Shown here piece by piece: positions 20,712 to 29,241 of a stretch of DNA of 64,000 bases (positions within the stretch are counted from its first letter, which is position 1; each line of letters begins with the position of its first letter). Source of the DNA: Parietichytrium sp. I65-24A (taxonomy: Eukaryota; Sar; Bigyra; Thraustochytrida; Thraustochytriidae); the NCBI GenBank assembly GCA_012862575.1, contig BLSF01000009.1, positions 186,001 to 250,000 on the forward strand. The letters are read 5' to 3'. The notes under the pieces were generated by a model that worked only from the letters and a program-made list of their open reading frames with translations, searched no databases and was not told the origin of the DNA. Position numbers and translations under genes: made by a program.

Positions 20712-21593
20712 TTACGGCACCTGAAGGACGATGACTTGCTTGGTCGTCGGAGATGAGCACTCCGAGGTGCCAGCGCACGCGTCAGCGTTCATGACAGAAG
20801 CGTTCGAAGTGGAAAAGTGTACTACCTTTTGTGGCTTGAGAGGAGCTTCGCCGCCCTCAAGCTTGTCATATTTGACGTCCTTTGCGGAAAGGCACTGATG
20901 CCTCCATCCAAGTATGGAACCGAGGAGGACAAGTGCGATTGTGCTTGCGAAGACTGCCCAGCACTGCATGTTGTCGTCGCAAGCAGCTTCTTCAGGGTTT
21001 TCTACGATAAGCTTCAAGCTCACACCGGTTTGAAGAAAGTGGTTGAGCGAGATCGCCCACAGGAAAGCACCCACAGCCGCGCATGCGACCACGACGGCAT
21101 ACAAAAAAATTACATATGAGACCACCGCGCAGGCGATCATTAAAATGGCCATCAGTCCCCACATGAATGCATCATTCCCAATTGCAGCAATCACACCACT
21201 CTGGTTGAGCAAAGCAGCGACTACTAATCCAAGCGAGCAGCCGATCAAAACCTTGGCAAGACGCAAAAGGCACATGCACATGCAGGCAAACAAAAACGCA
21301 GACGCACCGATTGCACCAATGCGAAGTTGCGTATCCACCTCGAATCCCTGAAGATGGTCAATAATGTAGTCGCCAATCCCTGCCCCGACTGTTGCTCCGA
21401 CGACAACAGACCCCACGCGCGGATTACGAGCACCGACCAGGGCAAAGAGGGCTCCGAACGCAAGCCCGGCTCCGGCAAATCCGTTCACCACGCGCGGATC
21501 AACCTCATTGCTCAGGTACTCCTCGACTTGATCCACGACATAACTCGCATTGAAGCCTTCGGAGCCCGCCACGGCGCTCGCAACCTTGTCCAT
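20712..21593 (-). CDS. Multipass membrane protein, possibly TMEM198/DUF4203-like
   Basis: A 293-residue protein. I choose the ATG at 21,593 because upstream codons look non-coding. A short soluble N-terminus (SYVVDQVEEYLSNEVDPR) precedes about seven hydrophobic segments between residues 37 and 235: GFAGAGLAFGALFALVG, VGSVVVGATVGAGIGDYI, IGAIGASAFLFACMCMC, VLIGCSLGLVVAALL, WGLMAILMIACAVVSYVIF, AVVVACAAVGAFLWAIS and WAVFASTIALVLLGSILG. The glycine/alanine-rich pattern and topology resemble TMEM198/DUF4203 proteins, but the match is loose. The tail (about 235-293) is soluble and contains serine and threonine. Transport or scaffold function is unknown. It is followed at 644 bases by the PhyH-like gene on the same strand. 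Confidence 0.75.
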   Translation of the reverse strand: MDKVASAVAGSEGFNASYVVDQVEEYLSNEVDPRVVNGFAGAGLAFGALFALVGARNPRVGSVVVGATVGAGIGDYIIDHLQGFEVDTQLRIGAIGASAFLFACMCMCLLRLAKVLIGCSLGLVVAALLNQSGVIAAIGNDAFMWGLMAILMIACAVVSYVIFLYAVVVACAAVGAFLWAISLNHFLQTGVSLKLIVENPEEAACDDNMQCWAVFASTIALVLLGSILGWRHQCLSAKDVKYDKLEGGEAPLKPQKVVHFSTSNASVMNADACAGTSECSSPTTKQVIVLQVP

Positions 21594-22237
21594 CCTTGCT
21601 CTTGGCTTCTGTAGCAGTTCAACAGCTCCTTCCTCGGCCTTTCCTGTGCAACCGTGCCTCCTCACTCCCAGATGCCACGACGTTTCGGCCGCGTGATCTT
21701 GAGGATTCGAGCCTCCTCTTGACCATTGACACCGAGCTTTTCCTTTCAAAGCTCTTTGTCCCAATTGGTCGTCTCCGCTCTGCTACAAAGTCACCTCCAT
21801 TGGTACTGTACTCAGACCATTGATCGGCCCATCAATTGTCATGAACTCGAAACCCCCAAGTACAACTTTTTCAATTAAGTCGCACCGGATCAATTTTCAG
21901 CTTCCGGTAGGGCTTAAATAGTGATTTGTATAATAGTCATGTCAACCACCGTGCAACATTTTCATGTATTCGGGTGTGAGAGGCGAATTGTCAATGTCCC
22001 GGCTCTGCACACTCTGCTCGCTTTGCGGGGCTGACTTTTTATTGATCGAATGAGCAAACGATCGCTAATCCTCCGTCTCATCGACCGCCTGATTGAGCTC
22101 GGATGAAATGGTGCGGTGGAAAGCTGACTGCAGCTGAATGTATAGTAAACAGTCTTAGACTGAATGGCTGTGCAGTCCAAGTCCAGTGGGTATTTTTTCC
22201 ATCCCATTCATCAATCAAGCGAACAAATCGAGATAAA
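21594..22237. other. Intergenic stretch, nothing recognised
   Basis: 640 bases between two minus-strand genes. No repeat, palindrome or open frame that I would support. The first 100 bases are probably the leader of the membrane-protein gene. Confidence 0.45.
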
Positions 22238-23143
22238 TCAAAAGCGCTTGTGTGCGCGCCCAAAACCGGTGGGCAGCATGGAAAGAAGCTTCGCATCAAT
22301 AATTGCTCGCTCTACGGGACTAGCAAGGCTGCGATCGAAGCTGTCATCGACCTTCATATCTTCTTTAAGACGAATGCAGGGGTTGCAGATAAAACGAACG
22401 CTCAGGAGCCCCTTCTCACCGAGATTCGGACCACGCGCGTGAAGAAGGAACGGATGAAGAAAGACAACGTCTCCTGCCTGCCCTTCGACCTCGATGACAT
22501 CATTGAAGATATCAGGATGTCTTCGCGCTTCCGACGAAATGGGACCTGGCGCAAGGCCCTCCGTATCGCCTTGGTGCCTCCACAGGACCTGCGCTACGAT
22601 TTTATGCGAGCCAAGCGCCAGGGCGGTTCCACCCCCGCCAGCCTCAACATCCGAAAATAAAAAGATGGGCACCAGCCCCTGGTCTTTTGAGTCTACCCGA
22701 TGCAGAAAGTGAGATCCATCCACATGCCAAGCGCCGTGCGGGGCCCAATTCTCTTCAAACTCTTGTGCGGCTTCGGGATCGACCACAGGAAGCGGGAACG
22801 ATACGGCCCACCAGCCGAGTCCGAGACTCTCTTCATCCCAGCGCTCTCGCCCGCCCAACAACTGGTCCACTGCACCTTTCACTCTCTCCGTCAACACACC
22901 TTCCCACGGATCGTCTGTCTTCGCGCTGCCAGGAGGCCGGCGTTCCGGAAAATATGACTTCTGCAAGCCCGCATGCGTCGGCCAGGAAGCGGGGTCGTCG
23001 CGACTGACCTTGCATTCGGCGGCCAACTCCGGCCACAAGACTTGCTCTCTGCACCTCTCCGCAACTTCCCGAGGAAACCCGCCGCGGAGCACCACGCACC
23101 CGGTCTCCTCAAACTCCTCGATATCCTGAGCGCTAAGCGCCAT
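22238..23143 (-). CDS. Phytanoyl-CoA dioxygenase-like Fe(II)/2-oxoglutarate oxygenase
   Basis: A 301-residue protein starting at ATG 23,143. The N-terminal LSAQDIEEFEETGCVVLRGGFPREV is the usual first helix and strand of PhyH proteins. The double-stranded beta-helix core carries the iron-binding H-x-D (H140, D142 in WHVDGSHF), a distal histidine (H235 in HPFLLHARGPN) and a 2-oxoglutarate-binding arginine (R250 in LLSVRFICNP). The family hydroxylates diverse small molecules such as phytanoyl-CoA, lipids and secondary metabolites. The substrate cannot be assigned. There is no targeting signal, and the C-terminal HKRF is not a peroxisomal PTS1. The length is normal for the family. Confidence 0.87.
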   Translation of the reverse strand: MALSAQDIEEFEETGCVVLRGGFPREVAERCREQVLWPELAAECKVSRDDPASWPTHAGLQKSYFPERRPPGSAKTDDPWEGVLTERVKGAVDQLLGGRERWDEESLGLGWWAVSFPLPVVDPEAAQEFEENWAPHGAWHVDGSHFLHRVDSKDQGLVPIFLFSDVEAGGGGTALALGSHKIVAQVLWRHQGDTEGLAPGPISSEARRHPDIFNDVIEVEGQAGDVVFLHPFLLHARGPNLGEKGLLSVRFICNPCIRLKEDMKVDDSFDRSLASPVERAIIDAKLLSMLPTGFGRAHKRF

Positions 23144-23683
23144 GGTTGCCTACTCACCACTCGAAAACCTTGCAACTCGCGCCTTGCGACCGGAGTCCGC
23201 CGACACTGATGATATGATTTGACTGGCAGCTCGTTTCGTTTCGCCCCTCTGTGATCCTCTCCGTGGCTACTAATTGCCAATAGTTTTTACACACCCCACT
23301 GTGGCAGAGTTACAGCAGCTCTCTATCGTACGCCTCCGCTGAGTTGAGCAAGTTCCTGCGGTGGTGAACAGCTTCCTGGGACACGAAGTATCACGAAGTA
23401 TCACGAAGTATCACGAAGTGCAGCGTAAACAAACCCTATCGGAAGGTGGGGTGTTCCTGGGATTGAAGTGGAGCCACGAGGTCACGAGTGCAGCGCAAGC
23501 AAACCCCATTGGAAGGCAGGGTGCCCGGGTTGAACGTGAGCAGCTGTAACCCCTACAATAGTGGGGTGACCGAGCCCTGGTAGACTTGCGAGGAAGAACC
23601 TCCCTTCATCCGAGAACAGTTGGCAGAAAATAAGTTTTTTTAATCATTTTGTGGGACGGTTGTGTAGATTGGGGGCTCGCAGA
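23144..23683. other. Intergenic stretch with short direct repeats
   Basis: 540 bases between two minus-strand genes. It contains the TCACGAAGTA array and a roughly 70-base imperfect duplication listed separately. No gene is seen. Confidence 0.5.
23383..23537. repeat. TCACGAAGTA array plus about 70-base imperfect tandem duplication
   Basis: Four copies of the decamer TCACGAAGTA at about 23,383-23,420 run into two related copies of a segment at 23,418-23,467 and 23,488-23,537. The second segment begins GTGCAGCG and contains AAACCC, GGAAGG and AGGGTG or GGGGTG blocks in the same order. Confidence 0.75.
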
Positions 23684-25093
23684 CTACAAGTCAGCGAGGT
23701 CCAAAATCGGCATGGACTCTTTTTTGTGTGCTCTGCGAGGAGGCGCAGAGCGCCGCTTCGCTCCAGGATCGTCGAAAGAAGGTGGAACCCTGCGCTTGGT
23801 CGAGCTGTCGACTACATGCGAGGACACCTTAAAGCTCTCTCTTGGGGGAGTGACGGTACTAAAGGAGCCGTCCGCTGGGCGAGTTCGAATAGGGGAGAGC
23901 GTGGACTGCAGAGATCTTGTTGGGGAGCTGAGCGCGGAACTGCACTCCGCATCAGACTCTGGGTCCCCGTTCAGATTGACTCTGTGAACGGCATTGGTGA
24001 ATTTGGAGGTCCCTGTTACCTCGTCAATGCCTACTTGGCCGCAGACGGACACGAGAATGTCATTCACAACAACGGCGGAGTGTCCGCTAAGCGGGCCGAG
24101 TCTTGTCGCTTGATAAAACCTCTCCTTGGCACTGATCCAGTGTTGTCTGTCCACGTCCAGTACAGCTGCTTCGACTTGAGGGCTCTCCGAGTCAGCCGAG
24201 TCAGGATTGGGATTCCAACCCCCAAAGACAAGGATCTTGGTGCTTTTGTTTTGTATCAAAACAGACTGGTGGCCGCACCGAGCCTGGAATCTGAAGCCTG
24301 TAATGACTGGCGTGGACCACTCCAGTTTGTTTTCTAGCCGCGAAAGAATGTGAATGTCGTCGTATGCATCGTCCCCGATTCTCCCACCGATGACAATCAT
24401 TCTGTCTTCTCCAACTGCAGTTGCAGTGTGGAAGGCCCTCGCTCGGGGATGCCTTCCATCAATATCAGGTTTGCTCCACTTCCAGGAGTTGGTGTCCAAC
24501 TCATAGACATCGTTCATCTCCTTCCGTTTAAGCAAACCTCCAAACACCATCAGCTTATTTCCAAGCACGCAGGCAGAGTGCCCCATGCGGGGCGAAGGTG
24601 GCGTGCCCACGGTCGTCAGCGGGTACCACAGATTTATATCACAGTCAAAAACAGAAGTCTCATTTGTTTCGCCATCTTCGTCCATACCTCCAAACACCAA
24701 CAAGTTCCCTGAAGCGGCCATGTAGTTTGCGGTATGCCAGGCCAGCGGCTTGCCTTCACTCTCTGCGGGCACGCTCCAGGTCATGCTGTCCGACTCGAGC
24801 ACCATCACGCTGCCAAGCAGAGCGTCTTTTGACTCCCCACCATAGAGCACCACCTTTCCATCCGCCACTTGCGTCAAAGATGCTCCCCATCGCGCGATCG
24901 GCTGCATCCCCCCTGCTCGTTCTTTCACAAGCGCCACGTGATCATCCACTCCGGCCACTTTACCGTCTCGCGGGTTATCCCACACCCACCGCACACCAGG
25001 TGGCAGCACCAGCGTCCCTGAGAAGTTTGTCAGCGCCACCATATCACTTGCAAGCGAATGTGGCTCACTCTCGCCCACTATTCGAACTTCCAT
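23684..25093 (-). CDS. Kelch-repeat beta-propeller protein
   Basis: A 469-residue protein starting at ATG 25,093 behind a GA-rich leader. Six kelch blades are visible between about residues 66 and 350, each with the double glycine or its variant: KVVLYGGE, NLLVFGGMDED, KLMVFGGLLK, RMIVIGGRIG, KILVFGGWNP and a degenerate ILVSVCGQVG. Typical '.R.GHSA' or '.R.FHTA' turns lie between them. A propeller of six blades is the usual form. The C-terminal 100 residues are disordered, rich in S/P/R/K (RRSAPPRRAHKKES) and could be a nuclear signal or a phosphorylated tail. No BTB, F-box or enzyme domain is present, so the protein is probably an adaptor. The partner is unknown. Confidence 0.87.
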   Translation of the reverse strand: MEVRIVGESEPHSLASDMVALTNFSGTLVLPPGVRWVWDNPRDGKVAGVDDHVALVKERAGGMQPIARWGASLTQVADGKVVLYGGESKDALLGSVMVLESDSMTWSVPAESEGKPLAWHTANYMAASGNLLVFGGMDEDGETNETSVFDCDINLWYPLTTVGTPPSPRMGHSACVLGNKLMVFGGLLKRKEMNDVYELDTNSWKWSKPDIDGRHPRARAFHTATAVGEDRMIVIGGRIGDDAYDDIHILSRLENKLEWSTPVITGFRFQARCGHQSVLIQNKSTKILVFGGWNPNPDSADSESPQVEAAVLDVDRQHWISAKERFYQATRLGPLSGHSAVVVNDILVSVCGQVGIDEVTGTSKFTNAVHRVNLNGDPESDAECSSALSSPTRSLQSTLSPIRTRPADGSFSTVTPPRESFKVSSHVVDSSTKRRVPPSFDDPGAKRRSAPPRRAHKKESMPILDLADL

Positions 25094-26086
25094 CGCGCCT
25101 CTCTCTTTCTCTCAATCTTTATCGCTGCTGCCCAGATCCCAAGATGCCAAAATGCCAAGATCACAAGATCACAAGATCCCCAGCAGCGCCAGCCCTACTT
25201 GGCCCGGACCTATCGTATAGATCGACCAACGCTTACAGTAGCACTCACGCTGAGTACTTTCGGGGTTGGCGTTCGTTTGCGAGGACCTTCGCGAGGACCT
25301 TTTCGGCTTTGCGTGTTTGTGAGTGTGTATCGTGTAGGATGTATGTTTCTTTGTTGATTTGAAATTGATGTTTTGATTGACTGTGAGAGAGACTCACACT
25401 CTTCGAAAATTGTTGGGTACCGGTAGCTGAAGAATAGAACGCGCTAAGACCCTTGGTTCCTGGAACGGAGGGGCCTATGGTGACGTTGCTATAGATTACG
25501 CCAATTGGTGCGCATAGTAGTAGTTGCGGAACCCATTATTTTTTCCCCAAATCAAACTTTTTCCCCGCAACAATTTTTAGGTACTCAGTACCATGTTAGT
25601 GGCGCACATACCAGAACGTCTAACGCACATTAGCGAGAAACCCGTAGCGGTTGGTTGCTTATATTCGCAATCTAAAAAGGAGGAAAACAAGAAAAGTAAA
25701 CAAGAGAGGGGAGGGTTAGAGTCACTTTCAGCACTGAATACTGCTTGGGATAGGTTTTTTCCTAGACTGCTGGTCGTCTTAAAAAAAAAAAAAAAAAAAT
25801 AAGGGTTGGTTCGATTCAGTTAGGGTCCTGGGACCAAAAGGGAAAAATTGAAAAAATGATCGATTCTTCTTGTTTTCTTGGAGAGATTGCGATGCACAAG
25901 GGAGTTCCATCCCAGTGAGATCCCTTGCCGAATTGCTGAAGACGGTGTACTCGGTTCTGTCAGTGGAGAGGTGCGCGGGCTGCTCGACATGAGTGGATGG
26001 GCTCTCGCGGCGGCAGAGCACACGATGGCCAAAGCGGAAACGTTGGAGGGCGAGCTGGGCACGCTGGGCATGGTGGGCCGAGTAAG
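25094..26086. other. Divergent promoter region with palindrome and poly(A) run
   Basis: A divergent space between the kelch and coiled-coil genes. It contains GGTACTCAGTACC at 25,580 and an uninterrupted run of A at about 25,781-25,798. Part of it (about 25,930-26,085) may encode the N-terminus of the coiled-coil protein in another frame; see that gene and the finding. Confidence 0.45.
25580..25592. promoter_or_regulatory. 13-base palindrome GGTACTCAGTACC
   Basis: A perfect inverted repeat around one central base, in a divergent 5' space. The same sequence (or its complement) occurs at 61,479-61,491, with one-base variants elsewhere, always outside genes. A transcription-factor site is inferred. 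Confidence 0.5.
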
Positions 26087-26995
26087 ATGCAAGAGATCAA
26101 GAGTCTCCGCACGGCGAAAGGAATGATCTGCGCGCTGCACGAGAGACTTGAAGCACTTGTGGAGTCTCACGGGTCGCAGTCATTCGCGGTCGCAGAGCTT
26201 CGGGACACGGTGGAAGAGCTGAGCGTGGTGGCAGCTGGGGTAGTAGACGCGCACGCCGACCTGGAGGAGTCTTGCGGTCACAATGCGCAAGATGTGGAGC
26301 TCGTGTGGAAGGCTCTCGCCGACATGAAGGAAAAGCACGCGAATGAAATGCGCAGTGTGCGAGAGGAGAGTAAAATGCAGGTCGCAGAGCTGAAAAGGCT
26401 CGTGACAGATTTTCAGGCCAAATCTCTCCAACACATTCAGGAAAGTGATGAGAGGCATGGATCGATCTCGGAGGCAATTAAGGCTTTGCGCCAACAGACA
26501 CTTCGGGTCGAAAGGCAAGTGCAGAGCTGTCAAGAGCAGATTGAGGCTCTCACCTCGAGGTGCAATCTCAACTTTGCCGCCGGGGAGGAGCAATTTCAGC
26601 AAGTCAGCGAGATTGCAGCCACTATTGAGCGCAGCGAGGTCCGTGTGAAGCTGGACATCTCCTATCTCAAGGACAGATGCGAAAAGTTGGAGCAGCGAGG
26701 ATCCTCGGAGCAGATGGACCGATTCCAGCACGACATCACCTCCCGTATCTCCAAATTGGCCGCAGAAATCGCGGGCTATCGCAAGATGACCTTGGAGGCT
26801 CTCAATGAGCAGGCCCTGACGAGCGGCGAAACCAGCCGCAACGTGGACCTTTTGCGGCTGCAGATGCGTGATGAGGTGAAGAAGTTGTCCAAGTCGATCG
26901 ACCTTGCACAGATCGCTGTCCGCCGACGGTCAAGCAACGCCGACTTGGAGCCCTCCACGCTCGGTTTCTCCTTCGCATCCCTCTCATCTACTTAG
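26087..26995 (+). CDS. Coiled-coil protein of unknown function (N-terminus uncertain)
   Basis: 302 residues from the ATG at 26,087. Almost the whole protein is predicted coiled coil by its heptad pattern (ALHERLEALVESHG, LVWKALADMKEKHANEM, LKRLVTDFQAKSLQHIQ and so on). The last 40 residues are serine-rich (RRRSSNADLEPSTLGF). No family is recognised. The frame stays open back to 25,997, but those codons (GSRGGRAHDGQSGNVGG) look out of frame. The frame one base away reads helical protein (RGLLDMSGWALAAAEHTMAK) between about 25,965 and 26,085 and runs into GTAAGA. An unrecognised intron or a frame slip in the assembly could therefore add N-terminal sequence. The next gene on the same strand starts 548 bases later. 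Confidence 0.65.
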   Translation: MQEIKSLRTAKGMICALHERLEALVESHGSQSFAVAELRDTVEELSVVAAGVVDAHADLEESCGHNAQDVELVWKALADMKEKHANEMRSVREESKMQVAELKRLVTDFQAKSLQHIQESDERHGSISEAIKALRQQTLRVERQVQSCQEQIEALTSRCNLNFAAGEEQFQQVSEIAATIERSEVRVKLDISYLKDRCEKLEQRGSSEQMDRFQHDITSRISKLAAEIAGYRKMTLEALNEQALTSGETSRNVDLLRLQMRDEVKKLSKSIDLAQIAVRRRSSNADLEPSTLGFSFASLSST

Positions 26996-27543
26996 CGTAG
27001 GGAAACACTGCCGACATTACTTGGTTTCTCGGTCTCCCCTCACCTCAAGGGGACTAGCCACGACTAGCATGCGAAACATTCTTGAACGCACAGAACGCGA
27101 ATTTGCTGTTACCGACTTGGAATGAAACTATGTAGCAAACTATAATTGCAAAGTGTAAGTAAAAACAAGATTTACTGTTGTCGAGACATTGACGAGTCGG
27201 AGCATAGCGATAGATAGCTCGTGATGTGAGTTGAGTTGAGGAGCCACTTTGTGTCGTCAAGTAAGTCTGGAAACACAGGTCGCAGGAGAGTGGCCAAGCA
27301 GCCCCTCATTGCAGATCAACTCTTTATAGCGCTTGCGGTCTGAGCGCTTGTGCTAGCGTAGGGAAAGTAGTGCGCAGGTGCGGCACTTTCGGTTTTCACG
27401 CTGTTTGACCGTGAAGTAGCACGCGGACGCTTGAAGGTTCTGGCTGGCCTCGGTGGTGGGTTTGGACGAAGGCTGGTTAAGGGCTTTAGAGATCGCCTGG
27501 TCAGTGCAGGGAAAGGGAAAGGCAGAAGAAGCGGGAGAACACG
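26996..27543. other. Intergenic stretch, nothing recognised
   Basis: 548 bases between two plus-strand genes, ending with a purine-rich leader (GGGAAAGGGAAAGGCAGAAG). I looked for terminal inverted repeats that would flank the transposase-like gene and saw none. Confidence 0.5.
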
Positions 27544-28968
27544 ATGAGTGGTTTTAACGATTTTAGTGGGCAGAAGATGCCCGCCGAGGTACCTCTGGAC
27601 GACGCCGCAGCTGAAGCAGAGGCGCTGGGTGAAAAAAGCTCTGCGAAGCAGAGCAGAAGGAGTTACACGGAACAGCAAAAGGAGCTCATTGTGCTGGCGG
27701 ATGCGCAAGGTGGGCGCAAGAAGAGGCTGGAAGTGGCAGAAATGATTGGGATGCCCAGTAAGACTGCGGACCATGTTATCGCACTGTACAAGGCGCACGG
27801 CAAGAATGCCCTGCATGATGCCAGGCACGACAGGAGGACTCACCTTGGAAAAGGGGCCAAGAAAGACTCGGCGCTATTGCAGCTGTTGCTGGAGTGGCTT
27901 CACATGAATGCCAAATTGACACACAAGCAGCTTCGCGAGCTAATCAATCTGGAAATATTTCGGAGGATCGTCAAATCAAGCGATCTCTATTTGGGCTCGA
28001 ACGAGTCCTCCCCAAATTGCCCGATATCTCTAGAGCACATTCAAACCTACTTTGAGAACCCTTTGGTTCACGAAAAGTACAAAGCACAGCACGTAGAAAA
28101 CGAGAACACCATTGCGCACTGGCTTGATGGCCTCATTGTGAGCCGCAAGTACATCCTTGACAATACTGCTGTTGTCAATGATGAAACGAATCGCAAGGCG
28201 AGGAAGATCTATGCCCAGGAGCTTCTTTCTGCTCTTGAAGACTCGCGCTCCCAGCTTGTGTTCCTGGACGAAGTTCCTTTTTGGCTCACCATGACACACC
28301 CGCCCGGACATTCCTCCGACGTGAAGCTTCACACTCATGTCCATACGTTTTTAGGGATCACGCCTGGCAGCGGGCTTATTAAAAGCGATCTTTTTGCTGT
28401 CGAGAACCACGAACAAAAGCACGGGCTAGAGCATAACGCAAAGCTCTTCAAAAAATTCTTGAATGAGCTATTGGAGCAACTCATCAGCGATCTTTCAAAA
28501 ATCCAGGGCAAGAATATTTACATTATTGCAGATTGCCCCGCAGAGTACATCACTTCGGTGACCGAGCACAAGAGCTTGCACTCTGTTCCGAATTGGGAGG
28601 TCCTTCAATCTCACTTGCAGAAGACCGGGAATGAGGCATTTTTGATCAAAATGGCTCCACACTCACCCCCACTCAACCTCGGCGAGTACTACAACCGCAG
28701 TCTGCGCAACAAGTCTAATGACTTTCTCCACGAGCTTGTCTTGAACGAAAAAGACCACGAAGACTTCCTCAACCACGCCGAGGCGGGCCACCACAAGGAC
28801 TTGCTGGCGAGGATCGTCAGACACTCGCTTGATGAGCTGGAGAAAGAAGGGACTGACACAACTGCTGTGGTCCGACTTACCGATGCAATTCGGGACTGCA
28901 TGAATAATGACGGAGAGCTCGACTTTCGGAGAGCTTATGAAGACCTGTTTGGAACGATGCAAGAGTAA
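27544..28968 (+). CDS. Tc1/mariner/IS630-like DDE transposase-derived protein, probably domesticated
   Basis: 474 residues from ATG 27,544. The N-terminus is a helix-turn-helix region (about 40-88: YTEQQKELIV...RLEVAEMIGMPSKTADHVIALYKAHG) typical of these transposases. A linker with 'LTHKQLRELI' follows, then an RNase-H-like DDE core. Candidate catalytic residues are D242 in LVFLDEVPFW, D330 in IYIIADCPAEY and E381 in PHSPPLNLGEYYNRSL, matching the usual 'DE', 'DN' and 'SPDLNPIE' blocks. The second block lacks the customary Asn and His. The frame is intact, the gene is single in this window, no terminal inverted repeats or target duplications are visible, and it has a GA-rich leader like host genes. 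I infer a domesticated host gene. A recently inserted element with undetected ends is the alternative. Confidence 0.75.
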   Translation: MSGFNDFSGQKMPAEVPLDDAAAEAEALGEKSSAKQSRRSYTEQQKELIVLADAQGGRKKRLEVAEMIGMPSKTADHVIALYKAHGKNALHDARHDRRTHLGKGAKKDSALLQLLLEWLHMNAKLTHKQLRELINLEIFRRIVKSSDLYLGSNESSPNCPISLEHIQTYFENPLVHEKYKAQHVENENTIAHWLDGLIVSRKYILDNTAVVNDETNRKARKIYAQELLSALEDSRSQLVFLDEVPFWLTMTHPPGHSSDVKLHTHVHTFLGITPGSGLIKSDLFAVENHEQKHGLEHNAKLFKKFLNELLEQLISDLSKIQGKNIYIIADCPAEYITSVTEHKSLHSVPNWEVLQSHLQKTGNEAFLIKMAPHSPPLNLGEYYNRSLRNKSNDFLHELVLNEKDHEDFLNHAEAGHHKDLLARIVRHSLDELEKEGTDTTAVVRLTDAIRDCMNNDGELDFRRAYEDLFGTMQE

Positions 28969-29241
28969 ACCATTTTTCACAGCTTGCTCGTATGCGCTGG
29001 TGTTTGGTTCGATTGTGTTCAAAAACACAAGGCATCTCGATATGGGCTTTAGTGGCTCTAGATCCTGGAAACTCGGACGTGCCTTCAAAACTGCTCAGCA
29101 CCTCTTTGCCACGTCCGCTCCACTGCCCGACAGAAACCAGAGGAGCCTTCCGGTGTCCAACTTGGTATCCGTCTCAAAGAAAGGGCGAGAAGAGAAGAAC
29201 GAAAATTATTTGGTAAGAAGACGACATTTCTAACTATTCTT

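Noticed and set aside
22103-22660. Open frame of 185 codons on the plus strand opposite the PhyH-like gene
   Set aside because: The minus strand has a complete catalytic motif set; the plus frame has none.
25781-25798. Poly(A) run as a possible SINE or retroposed-gene tail
   Set aside because: No element body, target duplication or related copy is visible; similar A or T runs occur at 44,607 and 59,669.
27000-29241. Terminal inverted repeats around the transposase-like gene
   Set aside because: I compared the flanks by eye and found no matching ends; a computed search could change this.
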